Of a stretch of DNA of 40,691 bases, positions 16,376 through 24,437 are shown piece after piece. The position numbers were made by a program, and so were the translations under genes. How positions within the stretch are numbered: the first letter of the stretch is position 1; each line of letters begins with the position of its first letter. A model generated the notes under the pieces. That model worked only from the letters and a program-made list of their open reading frames with translations. It was not told where the DNA came from and did not search any database. Source of the stretch: Bacteroidales bacterium. GTDB taxonomy: Bacteria; Bacteroidota; Bacteroidia; Bacteroidales; UBA932. The stretch lies in the NCBI GenBank assembly GCA_022653735.1, contig JALCSU010000018.1, positions 1-40,691 on the forward strand, in the 5' to 3' direction.

Positions 16376-18795
16376 AAGCGAGATTTATGAATATGCTGCT
16401 CTCTGTTCTCGTTTCATTGAATGCGATATATTCAGTGAGCGCCCAGAATGCGGATGACGACGCCAGGCTCAAAGAGAGCGTCATCGGTGATCTAAGGCTG
16501 GAAGACATCCGCCAGCACCTTGATTCGGTGAGGCAGAACAGGCATCGTCCGACGGTCGCTCTGGTGCTCTGTGGGGGCGGTGCGAAAGGTGCAGCCGAGA
16601 TTGGAGCAATGCAATATATGAAAAACGTGGGCATCCCTATTGACTTGGTTCTTGGCACCAGCATCGGTGGACTGATTGGCGGAATATATTCATTGGGTTA
16701 CAGCGAGGATCAGCTGGATACATTGATTCGTAGCCTGGACTGGAATTACACCTTGAGCGATAAGATACCGCAGGAATATAGTTCGTACGCCCAGAGGAAA
16801 TATAAAGAAAAATATATCCTCTCTTTCCCTTTCTACTATGACAGCACTCCTTACGGACTGAAGATTGAAGATAATTCGCAAATAGAACGTAAGTCTTTGA
16901 ACAAGATACGCTTGGGCGCTGGCAATTCGGACGCTTCGTCAATGGTGAAGAATAACCTCCTAGGGAGCCTGCCTTCGGGAATGATCTATGGTCAGAATGT
17001 CAACAACATATTCAGTGCTCTTTCTGTTGGTTATCAAGATTCCATTGATTTCTATAAGCTTCCAATTCCTTTCATCTGCGTCGCGACTGATTTGGTTTCG
17101 GGCAAGGCAAAGGTGTGGAATGAGGGAAAATTGAACACTGCGCTGCGTTCAACCATGTCCATTCCGGGAATGTTCACTCCAGTGAAAACAGACGGAATGG
17201 TGCTGGTAGATGGGGGAATGAGAAATAATTTCCCTACGGACATCGCTAAGGCGGCGGGGGCTGACATAATAATTGGAATAGATCTTTCGGAGGGCTACAA
17301 GGACTACGACCAAATTAACAATCTGATGGACATCTTTGGCGCGGGGATTGACATGATGGGACGTAATTCCTTTGAGAATAACGTGATGATTCCGGATGTC
17401 ACGATCAAGCCGGACTTGGAAGGCTATAACATGCTCAGTTTTGATGCTCAGAGCATAGACACGATGTATCAAAGAGGATATCAGGCTGCGCTGGCTGCTG
17501 CGGACAAGCTGGATTCACTTAAGGCAGTGATTGGTCCTGACGCTACGACTCTCGGTAGAAAACGCGCCGAAGACATTATAAACAAGAAAGTCATGGTGGA
17601 TGGGGTTGAGATTATCGGGGTCACAGACGCAGAAAGCGCTTACCTGATGAAGCAGCTGAAAATCAAGGCCGGAACCATGATGGACAAGAACGATTTCGAG
17701 GATGCTCAGGCAACGATTCTTGGCACAGGGGCGTTTGATTACGTGAATTACGAGCTAAGCGGGACTTGCGAGCCATACCGGCTGAAATTCATGTGCCGGC
17801 GCGGCCCTATCAGCCAACTAGGCTTGAGCGGGAGGTTCGACTCCGAGGAAATCGTCTCGATGCTGGTCAATGTGGGTTTCGGCGTGCATAAACTTCAAGG
17901 TCACTCGCTGGATTTCACTGGCAAGGTCGGAACAAATCCATACGCTAAGTTCGTGTATTCGTACATCGATCCTAAGGGCATGACGCTCAATGCCCTTGCC
18001 GGAGTCAGATACACAGACAGGAATATGTTCAGCATCGGTGACAATAAGTTCAAGATTAACTTCTTGGATGTTCGCCAGGAACTGTATCTCTCGAATATTC
18101 GTTGGTCGAAATTCTTCTTGAAGGTTGGCGCCAGGAATGACTACTACCATGTCAGTTCGATGATGGCAAAACAGGTCATTGGTGATTATGACATAAATCA
18201 GCTCAGCAACGATTACATTTCGGCATTCGTGGATGCAATCGCTGACTCTTTCGATAATTCCTATATCCCAACGAAGGGACGCTCGCTGAAACTTTCCTAC
18301 GAATGGGTTTTCGGGGGTTTCCCACACAAGTTCAATAATTTTCACACGTTCCAGTTCAGCGGCAAGTGGTTGTTGGGCGGGGATATATTCGCAGCGATGC
18401 CTTCAATCGATGCCCGCTATCTTCTGGGCTCTGATGTGCCTGTGCCATATACGAACACTATCGGCGGCACTATGGCAGGCCGTTATCTCGACCAGCAGAT
18501 TCCGTTCATGGGAATAGATAATGCCGCTGCCATGCAGACGATGCTTGCAGTCGGTGGCCTTGACGTGCGCTTCAAGCTATTCAAAAACAACTACCTGTCG
18601 GGAGTGTTCAACTATGCTGCCACCTTCGACGATTTCAAAGATATAAATAGCTGGAGCTCCGATGTCTACGACTATTTCGGCTGCGGACTCCAATACGTTT
18701 ATAATTCTATCATCGGACCCGTGAAAGGCAATATTCATTGGTCCAGCTATAATCGTAGGGTGGGCGCATACCTTAGCGTCGGATTCGATTTCTGA
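16372..18795 (+). CDS. Patatin-like phospholipase with POTRA and outer-membrane barrel
   Basis: An 807-residue three-part protein. A signal peptide (residues 1-24, ending SVSAQ) is followed by a patatin domain at about 60-385: oxyanion loop CGGGAKG (67-73), nucleophile Ser97 in GTSIGG, and the dyad aspartate in VDGGMRNNFP near 280. A POTRA-like segment covers about 400-465 (VDGVEIIGVTDAESAYLMKQL). The rest is an Omp85/BamA-like 16-strand-type barrel that ends GAYLSVGFDF. This resembles the type Vd (PlpD-like) arrangement, in which a barrel carries a lipase to the surface; here the product may instead act in the periplasm on envelope lipids. Translation is probably coupled to rlmN by the ATGA overlap. 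The start at 16372 is preferred; in-frame ATGs follow at codons 6 and 8. Confidence 0.9.
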   Translation: MKARFMNMLLSVLVSLNAIYSVSAQNADDDARLKESVIGDLRLEDIRQHLDSVRQNRHRPTVALVLCGGGAKGAAEIGAMQYMKNVGIPIDLVLGTSIGGLIGGIYSLGYSEDQLDTLIRSLDWNYTLSDKIPQEYSSYAQRKYKEKYILSFPFYYDSTPYGLKIEDNSQIERKSLNKIRLGAGNSDASSMVKNNLLGSLPSGMIYGQNVNNIFSALSVGYQDSIDFYKLPIPFICVATDLVSGKAKVWNEGKLNTALRSTMSIPGMFTPVKTDGMVLVDGGMRNNFPTDIAKAAGADIIIGIDLSEGYKDYDQINNLMDIFGAGIDMMGRNSFENNVMIPDVTIKPDLEGYNMLSFDAQSIDTMYQRGYQAALAAADKLDSLKAVIGPDATTLGRKRAEDIINKKVMVDGVEIIGVTDAESAYLMKQLKIKAGTMMDKNDFEDAQATILGTGAFDYVNYELSGTCEPYRLKFMCRRGPISQLGLSGRFDSEEIVSMLVNVGFGVHKLQGHSLDFTGKVGTNPYAKFVYSYIDPKGMTLNALAGVRYTDRNMFSIGDNKFKINFLDVRQELYLSNIRWSKFFLKVGARNDYYHVSSMMAKQVIGDYDINQLSNDYISAFVDAIADSFDNSYIPTKGRSLKLSYEWVFGGFPHKFNNFHTFQFSGKWLLGGDIFAAMPSIDARYLLGSDVPVPYTNTIGGTMAGRYLDQQIPFMGIDNAAAMQTMLAVGGLDVRFKLFKNNYLSGVFNYAATFDDFKDINSWSSDVYDYFGCGLQYVYNSIIGPVKGNIHWSSYNRRVGAYLSVGFDF

Positions 18796-18798
18796 TTT

Positions 18799-19266
18799 AT
18801 GAATATGGAATATTCAAAAATATTGAATAGCCTTCAGCGGCAGTGCGTCAAGAGAGAATATTGCCAATGTGACATTTTCAGAAAGGCTGTTAAGGCATTT
18901 GAAGGGGACAAGGATCTTGCGCAGCGGGCAGTTGATGCCTTGGCTGCTGATAAGTTCGTTGATGATTCTAGGTACGCCGCTGCCTTTGCAAGGGAAAAGT
19001 CCCGCCTGAACGGGTGGGGGCCTGCTAAAATCTCTTTCGCTCTAAGGGGTAAAGGCGTGTCTCAGGCTGCCATTTCAGCCGCTCTGGAGGAGATCGATCC
19101 TGATGAGGCTCGCAAGAAGATGCGCTCCGTCATGGAAGTGAAGTGCAAGGCGCTGGAAGGTGATCCGGAGAGAAAGCTGAAGCTGCTGAAGTTCGGGCTT
19201 ACGAGAGGCTATGAATATGATGCCCTGGCTCCAGTCGTCGAGGAGCTGATTTCTGGAGCAGAATAA
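18799..19266 (+). CDS. recX: Regulatory protein RecX
   Basis: A 155-residue helical protein of RecX length and pattern: an N-terminal module (CVKREYCQCDIFRKAVKAF), the central RecX signature (KFVDDSRYAAAFAREKSRLNGWGPAKI) and two further three-helix modules (LRGKGVSQAAISAALEEI). RecX binds RecA filaments and limits their growth. It starts 3 bases after the patatin gene stop and so is likely cotranscribed from the rlmN promoter, which puts recX under different control from recA. A second ATG at codon 3 is an alternative start. The cysteine pair near the N-terminus (CVKREYCQC) is a local oddity and might bind metal, but this is speculative. Confidence 0.9.
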   Translation: MNMEYSKILNSLQRQCVKREYCQCDIFRKAVKAFEGDKDLAQRAVDALAADKFVDDSRYAAAFAREKSRLNGWGPAKISFALRGKGVSQAAISAALEEIDPDEARKKMRSVMEVKCKALEGDPERKLKLLKFGLTRGYEYDALAPVVEELISGAE

Positions 19267-19282
19267 TCTCTGCCGAGCAAGG

Positions 19283-19314
19283 TTTGGCAATTCGGAATAT
19301 AATGCCGACCTTTG
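19283..19314 (+). promoter_or_regulatory. Promoter of the MATE transporter gene
   Basis: TTTG at 19283-19286 and GACCTTTG at 19307-19314 are 20 bases apart, the right spacing for the Bacteroidetes -33/-7 pair. The -7 box has one mismatch to TAnnTTTG. The ATG is 7 bases after the -7 box, so the transcript would be leaderless or nearly so. Confidence 0.5.
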
Positions 19315-19321
19315 CCACGCT

Positions 19322-20653
19322 ATGAAAATCAAGCTTTCCGACCATTTCACGTACGGGGTTCTTTTCCGTTTCACGATTCCGACAATAGGCATGATGTTGT
19401 TTGCCTCGGTGTATAACATCGTGGACGGGCTTTTCGTGTCTAACCTGGTCGGGAAAACCCCTTTCGCAGCCCTCAATCTCATTTTCCCTTTCATTCAAAT
19501 GCTGACATCCTTCGGGTTCATGATAGGAACGGGTGGAGCGGCGATGGTTTCCAGGCTTTTAGGGCAGAAAGATGATGCCAAGGCGAACAAGGTTTTTTCT
19601 ATGCTGGTGTATTTCGCGTTGGTTCTGGGCGTTATTTTGGCTGTCATCGGGATTCTGTCCGTTAGAAAAGTCTCAATATTCCTAGGCGCCACGGAAGACA
19701 TGGTGGATCAGTGCGTCCTTTATGGATCTATATGCTTGTCGGCGTTGCCGGCGGCTTTGCTTCAATTCGTATTTCAGCCTTTGATGATTACCGCAGCCAA
19801 GCCAACGATGGGATTCTGGGTTACCATAGGTGCCGGTCTCATGAATATTTGCATGGATGCCTTATTCATTGGCGTATTCCATTGGGGGCTGGCTGGTGCT
19901 GCTGCCGCTACGGGACTGAGTCAGTGCGTTGGCGGCTTCGTGCCTCTGGCCTATTTCGCCAGGAAGAATTCTTCGCTGCTGAAACTCGGCAGGCCGGCCA
20001 GAAAGGCTGGCATTCTGCTAAATGCCTGCGCCAACGGCTCTTCTGAGTTATTGTCAAACATCGCTGCTTCCGTTGTCGGAATGCTGTTCAATTACCAGCT
20101 GATGAAATATCTTGGGGAAAATGGAGTCGCTGCCTATGGCGTGCTGATGTACATCAACTTCATATTCGTGGCTATCTTCATTGGGTATTCCGTCGGCGTC
20201 GAACCAGTGATAGGCTATAATTTCGGAGCGGAAAATCATGATGAGCTTAAGAATATATTCTCGAAGAGCTTGAAGATAATAGCCATGGTTGCCGTTTTTA
20301 TGACGTTGGCAGCCGAACTGCTCGCTGGGCCGCTGGCTTCGAGCTTCGTCGGCTATGATCACGAGCTCTGGCTGCTCACTCGCCATGCTTTCAGGATATA
20401 TTCTATCGCTTTCCTGCTGTGCGGGTTCAATATTTTCGGCTCAGCTCTCTTCACTGCTCTTAGCAACGGCGTGATTTCAGCGGTCATTTCTTTTTTCAGA
20501 ACGCTCGTCTGCGAAGTGGCAGCGATCATGTTGCTGCCGTTGATTTTCGGCATCAATGGAATCTGGTGCTCCGTCATTGCCGCCGAAATCGTCGCCCTAT
20601 GCCTAACAACCTTCTTCGTCCTCCGCTACCGCTCGAGGTACCACTACTACTAG
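19322..20653 (+). CDS. MATE-family efflux transporter
   Basis: A 443-residue membrane protein with twelve predicted helices in two similar halves. The start is a MATE opening (FRFTIPTIGMMLFASVYNIVDGLFVSNLVG). Later GFMIGTGGAAMVSRLLGQKD and, in the second half, IGYSVGVEPVIGYNFGAENHDELKN repeat the family loop. NorM/DinF-type transporters export drugs or metabolites by Na+ or H+ antiport in the inner membrane. The second half lacks an obvious extra domain. It starts 55 bases after recX with its own promoter-like pair, so it is probably a separate unit. Substrate unknown. Confidence 0.93.
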   Translation: MKIKLSDHFTYGVLFRFTIPTIGMMLFASVYNIVDGLFVSNLVGKTPFAALNLIFPFIQMLTSFGFMIGTGGAAMVSRLLGQKDDAKANKVFSMLVYFALVLGVILAVIGILSVRKVSIFLGATEDMVDQCVLYGSICLSALPAALLQFVFQPLMITAAKPTMGFWVTIGAGLMNICMDALFIGVFHWGLAGAAAATGLSQCVGGFVPLAYFARKNSSLLKLGRPARKAGILLNACANGSSELLSNIAASVVGMLFNYQLMKYLGENGVAAYGVLMYINFIFVAIFIGYSVGVEPVIGYNFGAENHDELKNIFSKSLKIIAMVAVFMTLAAELLAGPLASSFVGYDHELWLLTRHAFRIYSIAFLLCGFNIFGSALFTALSNGVISAVISFFRTLVCEVAAIMLLPLIFGINGIWCSVIAAEIVALCLTTFFVLRYRSRYHYY

Positions 20654-20749
20654 CGTTTCCGTTTGCTCCTAGCTTGAACCGAGTCTCTAGGTGTAATGAT
20701 TTGTTGAAAAGTTGTTGGCATATTCCTATGTAAAGAGAGTGAGAATTGC

Positions 20750-20757
20750 TAATTTTG
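20750..20757 (+). promoter_or_regulatory. -7 promoter box of purC
   Basis: TAATTTTG matches TAnnTTTG exactly, 28 bases before the purC ATG. No clear -33 box lies at 19-21 bases, and no purine riboswitch fold was recognised in the short leader. Confidence 0.5.
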
Positions 20758-20785
20758 CGGGCAGAACTTAATATTCATAAAATAT

Positions 20786-21727
20786 ATGGAAGCAATTGTT
20801 AATACCGATTTCAAGCTGCCAGGACAAGCAGGAAAGTATGTCGGGAAAGTTCGTGATGTCTATGACATCGAAGGAAAGTATCTGGTCATGGTCGTGACAG
20901 ACAGGATCTCGGCCTTTGATGTGGTTCTGCCTAAAGGCATACCTTACAAAGGACAGGTGCTGAACAGGATAGCAGCTAAGTTCCTGGATGCGACGAAGGA
21001 CATTCTTCCGAACTGGAAAATTGCAGTTCCGGATCCTTCGGTAACAATCGGTTACAAATGCGAACCATTCAGAGTCGAGATGGTCATCAGAGGTTACCTA
21101 GCCGGTCATGCATGGAGAGAGTACAAGGCTGGAAAGCGCGAACTCTGCGGCGTGAAGCTTCCAGACGGCATGGTGGAAAATCAGAGATTCCCTGAGCCCA
21201 TCATCACTCCAACTTCAAAAGCCATCGAAGGACACGACGAAGACGTGACCAGAGATGAAATCATCTCTAGCGGCCTCGTAGGTAAAGAGGATTACGCTAA
21301 GCTAGAGGAATATACAAGGGCAATTTTCGCTCGTGGAACGGAAATCGCTGCCAAGCAAGGTCTCTTGTTGGTAGACACAAAATACGAGTTCGGCAAGAAG
21401 GACGGTCAGATTTACCTGATGGATGAGGTGCATACCCCGGACTCTTCCCGCTATTTCTACTCCGATGGTTATGAAGAAAGGCTGGCCAAAGGCGAGCATC
21501 AGAAACAACTTTCCAAGGAATTCGTTCGTGAATGGCTGATGGCAGGTGGCTTCCAGGGACAGGTGGGGCAGAAGGTGCCAGAAATGACTCCAGATGTGGT
21601 AAACAGCATCACCGACCGCTACATCGAGCTCTTCGAGCATATCACCGGCGACAAATTCCAGAAGACTGAATATACCACCGAAAGCATTGAAAAGAACGTC
21701 CTCGACTGCCTCTCCACGCTGAAATAG
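20786..21727 (+). CDS. purC: Phosphoribosylaminoimidazole-succinocarboxamide synthase (SAICAR synthetase)
   Basis: A 313-residue enzyme of the longer PurC type (eukaryote/Bacteroidetes-like, against about 240 in E. coli). Hallmarks are [30 protein letters not shown] near the N-terminus, [33 protein letters not shown] and [15 protein letters not shown]. It joins aspartate to CAIR with ATP in the purine pathway, in the cytoplasm. It stands alone here, without other pur genes, with its own -7 box. It converges with mtgA, the stops being about 30 bases apart, with no strong terminator between them. Confidence 0.97.
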   Translation: MEAIVNTDFKLPGQAGKYVGKVRDVYDIEGKYLVMVVTDRISAFDVVLPKGIPYKGQVLNRIAAKFLDATKDILPNWKIAVPDPSVTIGYKCEPFRVEMVIRGYLAGHAWREYKAGKRELCGVKLPDGMVENQRFPEPIITPTSKAIEGHDEDVTRDEIISSGLVGKEDYAKLEEYTRAIFARGTEIAAKQGLLLVDTKYEFGKKDGQIYLMDEVHTPDSSRYFYSDGYEERLAKGEHQKQLSKEFVREWLMAGGFQGQVGQKVPEMTPDVVNSITDRYIELFEHITGDKFQKTEYTTESIEKNVLDCLSTLK

Positions 21728-21756
21728 ATATTCTGGATTTCAGTCCGGGAAGCAGG

Positions 21757-22521
21757 CTATTTTGATTTCTTGGCGGAGGACTTTTCTTTTTTAGGTGCAG
21801 CGCTCTTGTGATAAACCCAGTTGGGGTAGGCGAGTTTCGGCTCCAGGGCAGCAATCTGGTTAGCGCGCATCATGAGATAACTCGTCGGGCGGGCTGCATT
21901 GCGTCGAAGAGGATTCGGCAGGCATGCGGCAATTAGGCAGCATTGCTGGCGAGTCATCTTCGCCGCAGTGGTTCCGAACAGCTGCTCTGCGGCAGCCTCG
22001 CTTCCATATATTCCTTTACCCATCTCAATGACATTCAGATAGACCTCCATTATCCGCTCCTTGCTCCAGAGCACCTCGATGAGCACCGTGAAATAGGCCT
22101 CTAAGCCCTTCCTGCACCATGAACGCGACTGGAACAGGAACACATTCTTTGCGGTCTGCTGGGAAATCGTGCTTGCCCCACGAATCCTCTGCCTCTTTCC
22201 AGACTCATATTCCTGCCTAGCTTCTTTGATGGCTTTCCAGTCGAACCCATTGTGCTTGTCGAACAGATTGTCCTCGCTAGCCATCACTGCACGGGCCATT
22301 TCTGGCGATATATTCTTATATCTTACCCACTTGTAGTGAGTGTGATAATTTTTGTCGTCACGGAACTGAATCGATCGCTGAATCATCGTAGGGGTGACAA
22401 GAATTGGACACCACTTCAGTACGATGACGCTCACCAGCGAAAGCGCAATGAGTGCCAGCGGCAGCTTTATCACTAGCAGCCTCCACAAACGTCCTAGGAA
22501 TGTCCTTTTTCTCTTCGCCAT
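21757..22521 (-). CDS. mtgA: Monofunctional biosynthetic peptidoglycan transglycosylase
   Basis: A 254-residue protein with a basic N-terminus, one membrane segment at about 14-38 (LLVIKLPLALIALSLVSVIVL) and a GT51 domain. Motif 1 is EDNLFDKHNGFDW, with the catalytic glutamate. Motif 2 is GASTISQQTAKNVFL, and motif 3 is ERIMEVYLNVIEMGKGIYG. There is no transpeptidase domain, so it is MtgA rather than a bifunctional penicillin-binding protein. It polymerises lipid II glycan strands at the inner membrane. The lysine/serine-rich tail is short. A TAATTTCG box (one mismatch to the -7 consensus) lies upstream on the minus strand. It is divergent from the secreted peptidase gene. Confidence 0.95.
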   Translation of the reverse strand: MAKRKRTFLGRLWRLLVIKLPLALIALSLVSVIVLKWCPILVTPTMIQRSIQFRDDKNYHTHYKWVRYKNISPEMARAVMASEDNLFDKHNGFDWKAIKEARQEYESGKRQRIRGASTISQQTAKNVFLFQSRSWCRKGLEAYFTVLIEVLWSKERIMEVYLNVIEMGKGIYGSEAAAEQLFGTTAAKMTRQQCCLIAACLPNPLRRNAARPTSYLMMRANQIAALEPKLAYPNWVYHKSAAPKKEKSSAKKSK

Positions 22522-22642
22522 AAAAGTATTTTCGTGGCTGCGAAATTAATCATTTCTGTCGAAATATTGCCTGTCACTATTTTCGACAATTAGAAATATG
22601 CCGAATATTGGCTATATTCGCAAAATGCAATATCCTAATATT

Positions 22643-24040
22643 ATGAAAGCAAGATTTTTCCTTCTGGCAGTCTCTGCCATGGCACTTTGCGCCTCCGAAG
22701 CATTTTCGCAATCCAAAATTGACCTTCAAGGCGGCATCTCCGCTGAAATTCTCTCTGAGATTTCAAAGGGCTACGAGGGCACAGCATCGGACAAGGCAAT
22801 ACGCAATGCGCTCAATTCCAATTCTATAAGCGTGCTCGCTACAAATGTGGACAATCTTGCCATGATAGACACCCATTTCTCTGATGAAGTGAAGACCAAG
22901 GGCCGCACGAACCAGAAGTCCTCCGGCAGGTGCTGGCTGTTCTCCGGACTTAACGTGCTTAGGTCTAGAATGATCGAGAAGCATGACCTGGGCAGTTTCA
23001 CTTTCTCGCAAAACTACATATTCTTTTACGATCAGCTGGAGAAGGCAAACTTGTTCCTTCAAGGCGTGATTGACGCGAAAGATCTTCCTTTCGACGATAG
23101 GAAAGTAGACTGGCTGTTCAGCAACCCTATCGGCGACGGCGGGCAGTTCACCGGCGTTGCAAACCTAGTGATGAAGTACGGTCTGGTGCCATCAGATGCC
23201 ATGCCGGAGACATATTCAGCAAATAACACCTCTGGGATGCGCAGCCAGATTGCCACTAAACTGAGGGAAGACGGCTTGAAGTTGCGAGATGCTTCTAAGA
23301 AAGACTGCCATGAGATGAAGGTCCAGATGTTGAAGGAAGTTTATAGAATGCTCGTCCTCTGTCTCGGCGAGCCACCGAAGGAGTTCGAATGGGCAAGATA
23401 TAATTCGAAGAACGAATTCGTCAGCCGCAAGACCTACACTCCGAAGTCGTTCTATGCGGAGTTCATCGGTGAGGATCTTGAAAACAACTACGTCATGCTG
23501 ATGAACGACCCTTCTCGCGAGTACGGCAAGGTTTATGAAATCGATTACGACCGTCACGTCTATGACGGCCAGAACTGGCTGTATGTCAACCTGCCAATAG
23601 AACGCATCAAGGAAATAGCAATCGCTTCAATCAAGGCCAACACTGCCATGTACTTTTCCTGTGACGTGGGCAAGTTCATGGACAGGACGAAGGGCACTCT
23701 GGACCTTCGGAACTACGACTACGGCTCCCTCTTCGGAACTACTTTCGGCATGGACAAGAAGCAGAGGATAATGACCCATGCCAGCGGCTCATCCCACGCA
23801 ATGACTCTGATTGCGGCTGACCTGCGTGACGGCAAGCCCGTCAAATGGATGGTTGAGAACAGCTGGGGCGAGGCCTCCGGCTACAAGGGCAACCTCATCA
23901 TGACCGACGAGTGGTTCAATGAATATATGTTCCGCCTCGTCGCAGAAAAGAGGTTCGTTCCAGCCGATATCATGGATATGCTGAATCAGAAGCCGATCCT
24001 CCTCCCCGCCTGGGACCCAATGTTCCTCCCAGAGGAATAA
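22643..24040 (+). CDS. Secreted bleomycin-hydrolase-like (C1B) aminopeptidase
   Basis: A 465-residue peptidase of the C1B papain group. Active-site Cys97 is in SSGRCWLFSG, His385 in SSHAMTLIAAD and Asn406 in VENSWGE, giving the full catalytic set in the right order. The oxyanion glutamine is probably in the TNQKSSGRC stretch. Bacterial PepC/BleH forms are usually cytoplasmic; this one carries a signal peptide (MKARFFLLAVSAMALCASEAFSQ), so it should act in the periplasm or outside. The frame is open 15 codons further upstream (22598), but the ATG at 22643 begins the signal peptide and follows a TATATTCG box (22613-22620). Known activity of the family is removal of N-terminal residues from peptides. 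It is probably transcribed alone. Confidence 0.92.
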   Translation: MKARFFLLAVSAMALCASEAFSQSKIDLQGGISAEILSEISKGYEGTASDKAIRNALNSNSISVLATNVDNLAMIDTHFSDEVKTKGRTNQKSSGRCWLFSGLNVLRSRMIEKHDLGSFTFSQNYIFFYDQLEKANLFLQGVIDAKDLPFDDRKVDWLFSNPIGDGGQFTGVANLVMKYGLVPSDAMPETYSANNTSGMRSQIATKLREDGLKLRDASKKDCHEMKVQMLKEVYRMLVLCLGEPPKEFEWARYNSKNEFVSRKTYTPKSFYAEFIGEDLENNYVMLMNDPSREYGKVYEIDYDRHVYDGQNWLYVNLPIERIKEIAIASIKANTAMYFSCDVGKFMDRTKGTLDLRNYDYGSLFGTTFGMDKKQRIMTHASGSSHAMTLIAADLRDGKPVKWMVENSWGEASGYKGNLIMTDEWFNEYMFRLVAEKRFVPADIMDMLNQKPILLPAWDPMFLPEE

Positions 24041-24068
24041 TGCGCTATTCCGCAATTTCCGGTGCTAG

Positions 24069-24131
24069 AAAACTGCAATATTCTGCAAATTTAGGCTGTT
24101 CAAAACTGCACTATTTTGCAAAAAAATAGTG
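24069..24131. repeat. 21-base direct repeat with hairpin
   Basis: Positions 24069-24089 and 24102-24122 match at 19 of 21 bases (AAAACTGCAMTATTYTGCAAA as consensus), with a period of 33. The second copy overlaps an 8-base inverted repeat, CACTATTT (24109-24116) with AAATAGTG (24124-24131). No T-run follows, so it is not a typical terminator. Confidence 0.7.
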
Positions 24132-24206
24132 TACGTATTTATGTATCCTTTTATGTATGCTTCTAAAATATATTCTTATATTCAAGGCAGTTAAAGATGA
24201 TTGGAT

Positions 24207-24354
24207 ATGGAGATAATCACTGCGAAAGAGCCTAGGGCCAATCAGAAAAAATACCTTGATATGGCCGCCGAAGAACCGCATCATCTATTCCGTCAACGAC
24301 AATGTTGTCACTGTCTATGTAATCTCCCTCCGTGGTCATTACTCCAACAAATAA
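24207..24354 (+). pseudogene. Remnant of a Phd/YefM antitoxin - RelE-type toxin pair
   Basis: The ATG at 24207 opens MEIITAKEPRANQKKYLDMAAE, which resembles the start of Phd/YefM antitoxins (usual form: M-E-[IV]-[IS]-x-x-E-F-R-x-N-x-K-K-Y). About 20 codons in, the similarity stops. From 24268 a different frame reads PKNRIIYSVNDNVVTVYVI then SLRGHYSNK and a stop at 24352-24354, which looks like the last strands of a RelE/YoeB-family mRNA-cleaving toxin. The antitoxin C-terminus and toxin N-terminus are thus missing, with a frame change at the join. A single internal deletion of a normal antitoxin-toxin operon explains this. Neither protein can be functional. Family calls rest on short motifs. 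Confidence 0.6.
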
Positions 24355-24383
24355 TTTCAGCTACGACGGACGATATATTTAAT

Positions 24384-24411
24384 TAACATTTTGTTAATAA
24401 CATTTTGTTAA
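24384..24411. promoter_or_regulatory. Tandem 14-base palindromic operator-like repeat
   Basis: TAACATTTTGTTAA occurs twice head to tail (24384-24397 and 24398-24411). Each copy is an inverted repeat (TAACA and TGTTA around TTT), and the first extends by one further pair. The copies cover the -33 box and the whole spacer of the promoter at 24390-24420. The arrangement is that of a two-site repressor operator, with phasing of about 1.3 helical turns. The regulator is unknown; the lost antitoxin is one candidate. Confidence 0.5.
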
Positions 24412-24420
24412 TTATATTTG
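24390..24420 (+). promoter_or_regulatory. Consensus promoter of the ATPase gene
   Basis: TTTG (24390-24393), a 19-base spacer and TATATTTG (24413-24420) give a full match to the Bacteroidetes -33/-7 consensus. The ATPase ATG is 17 bases downstream of the -7 box. Confidence 0.7.
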
Positions 24421-24437
24421 CGCAAATCAGTAGATGC

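Larger units (their letters stand above)
24041..24437. other. Junction between core genes and polysaccharide locus
   Basis: These 397 bases carry no intact gene. From left to right they hold a 21-base direct repeat with a hairpin (24069-24131), a collapsed toxin-antitoxin remnant (24207-24354) and a duplicated palindrome over a promoter (24384-24420), each listed separately. The mix of debris suggests a site of past insertion and deletion. Confidence 0.6.

Noticed and set aside
24201..24386. Intact 61-codon antitoxin gene
   Set aside because: Its first codon at 24201 is TTG, similarity ends after about 20 codons and the rest is toxin sequence in the wrong frame.
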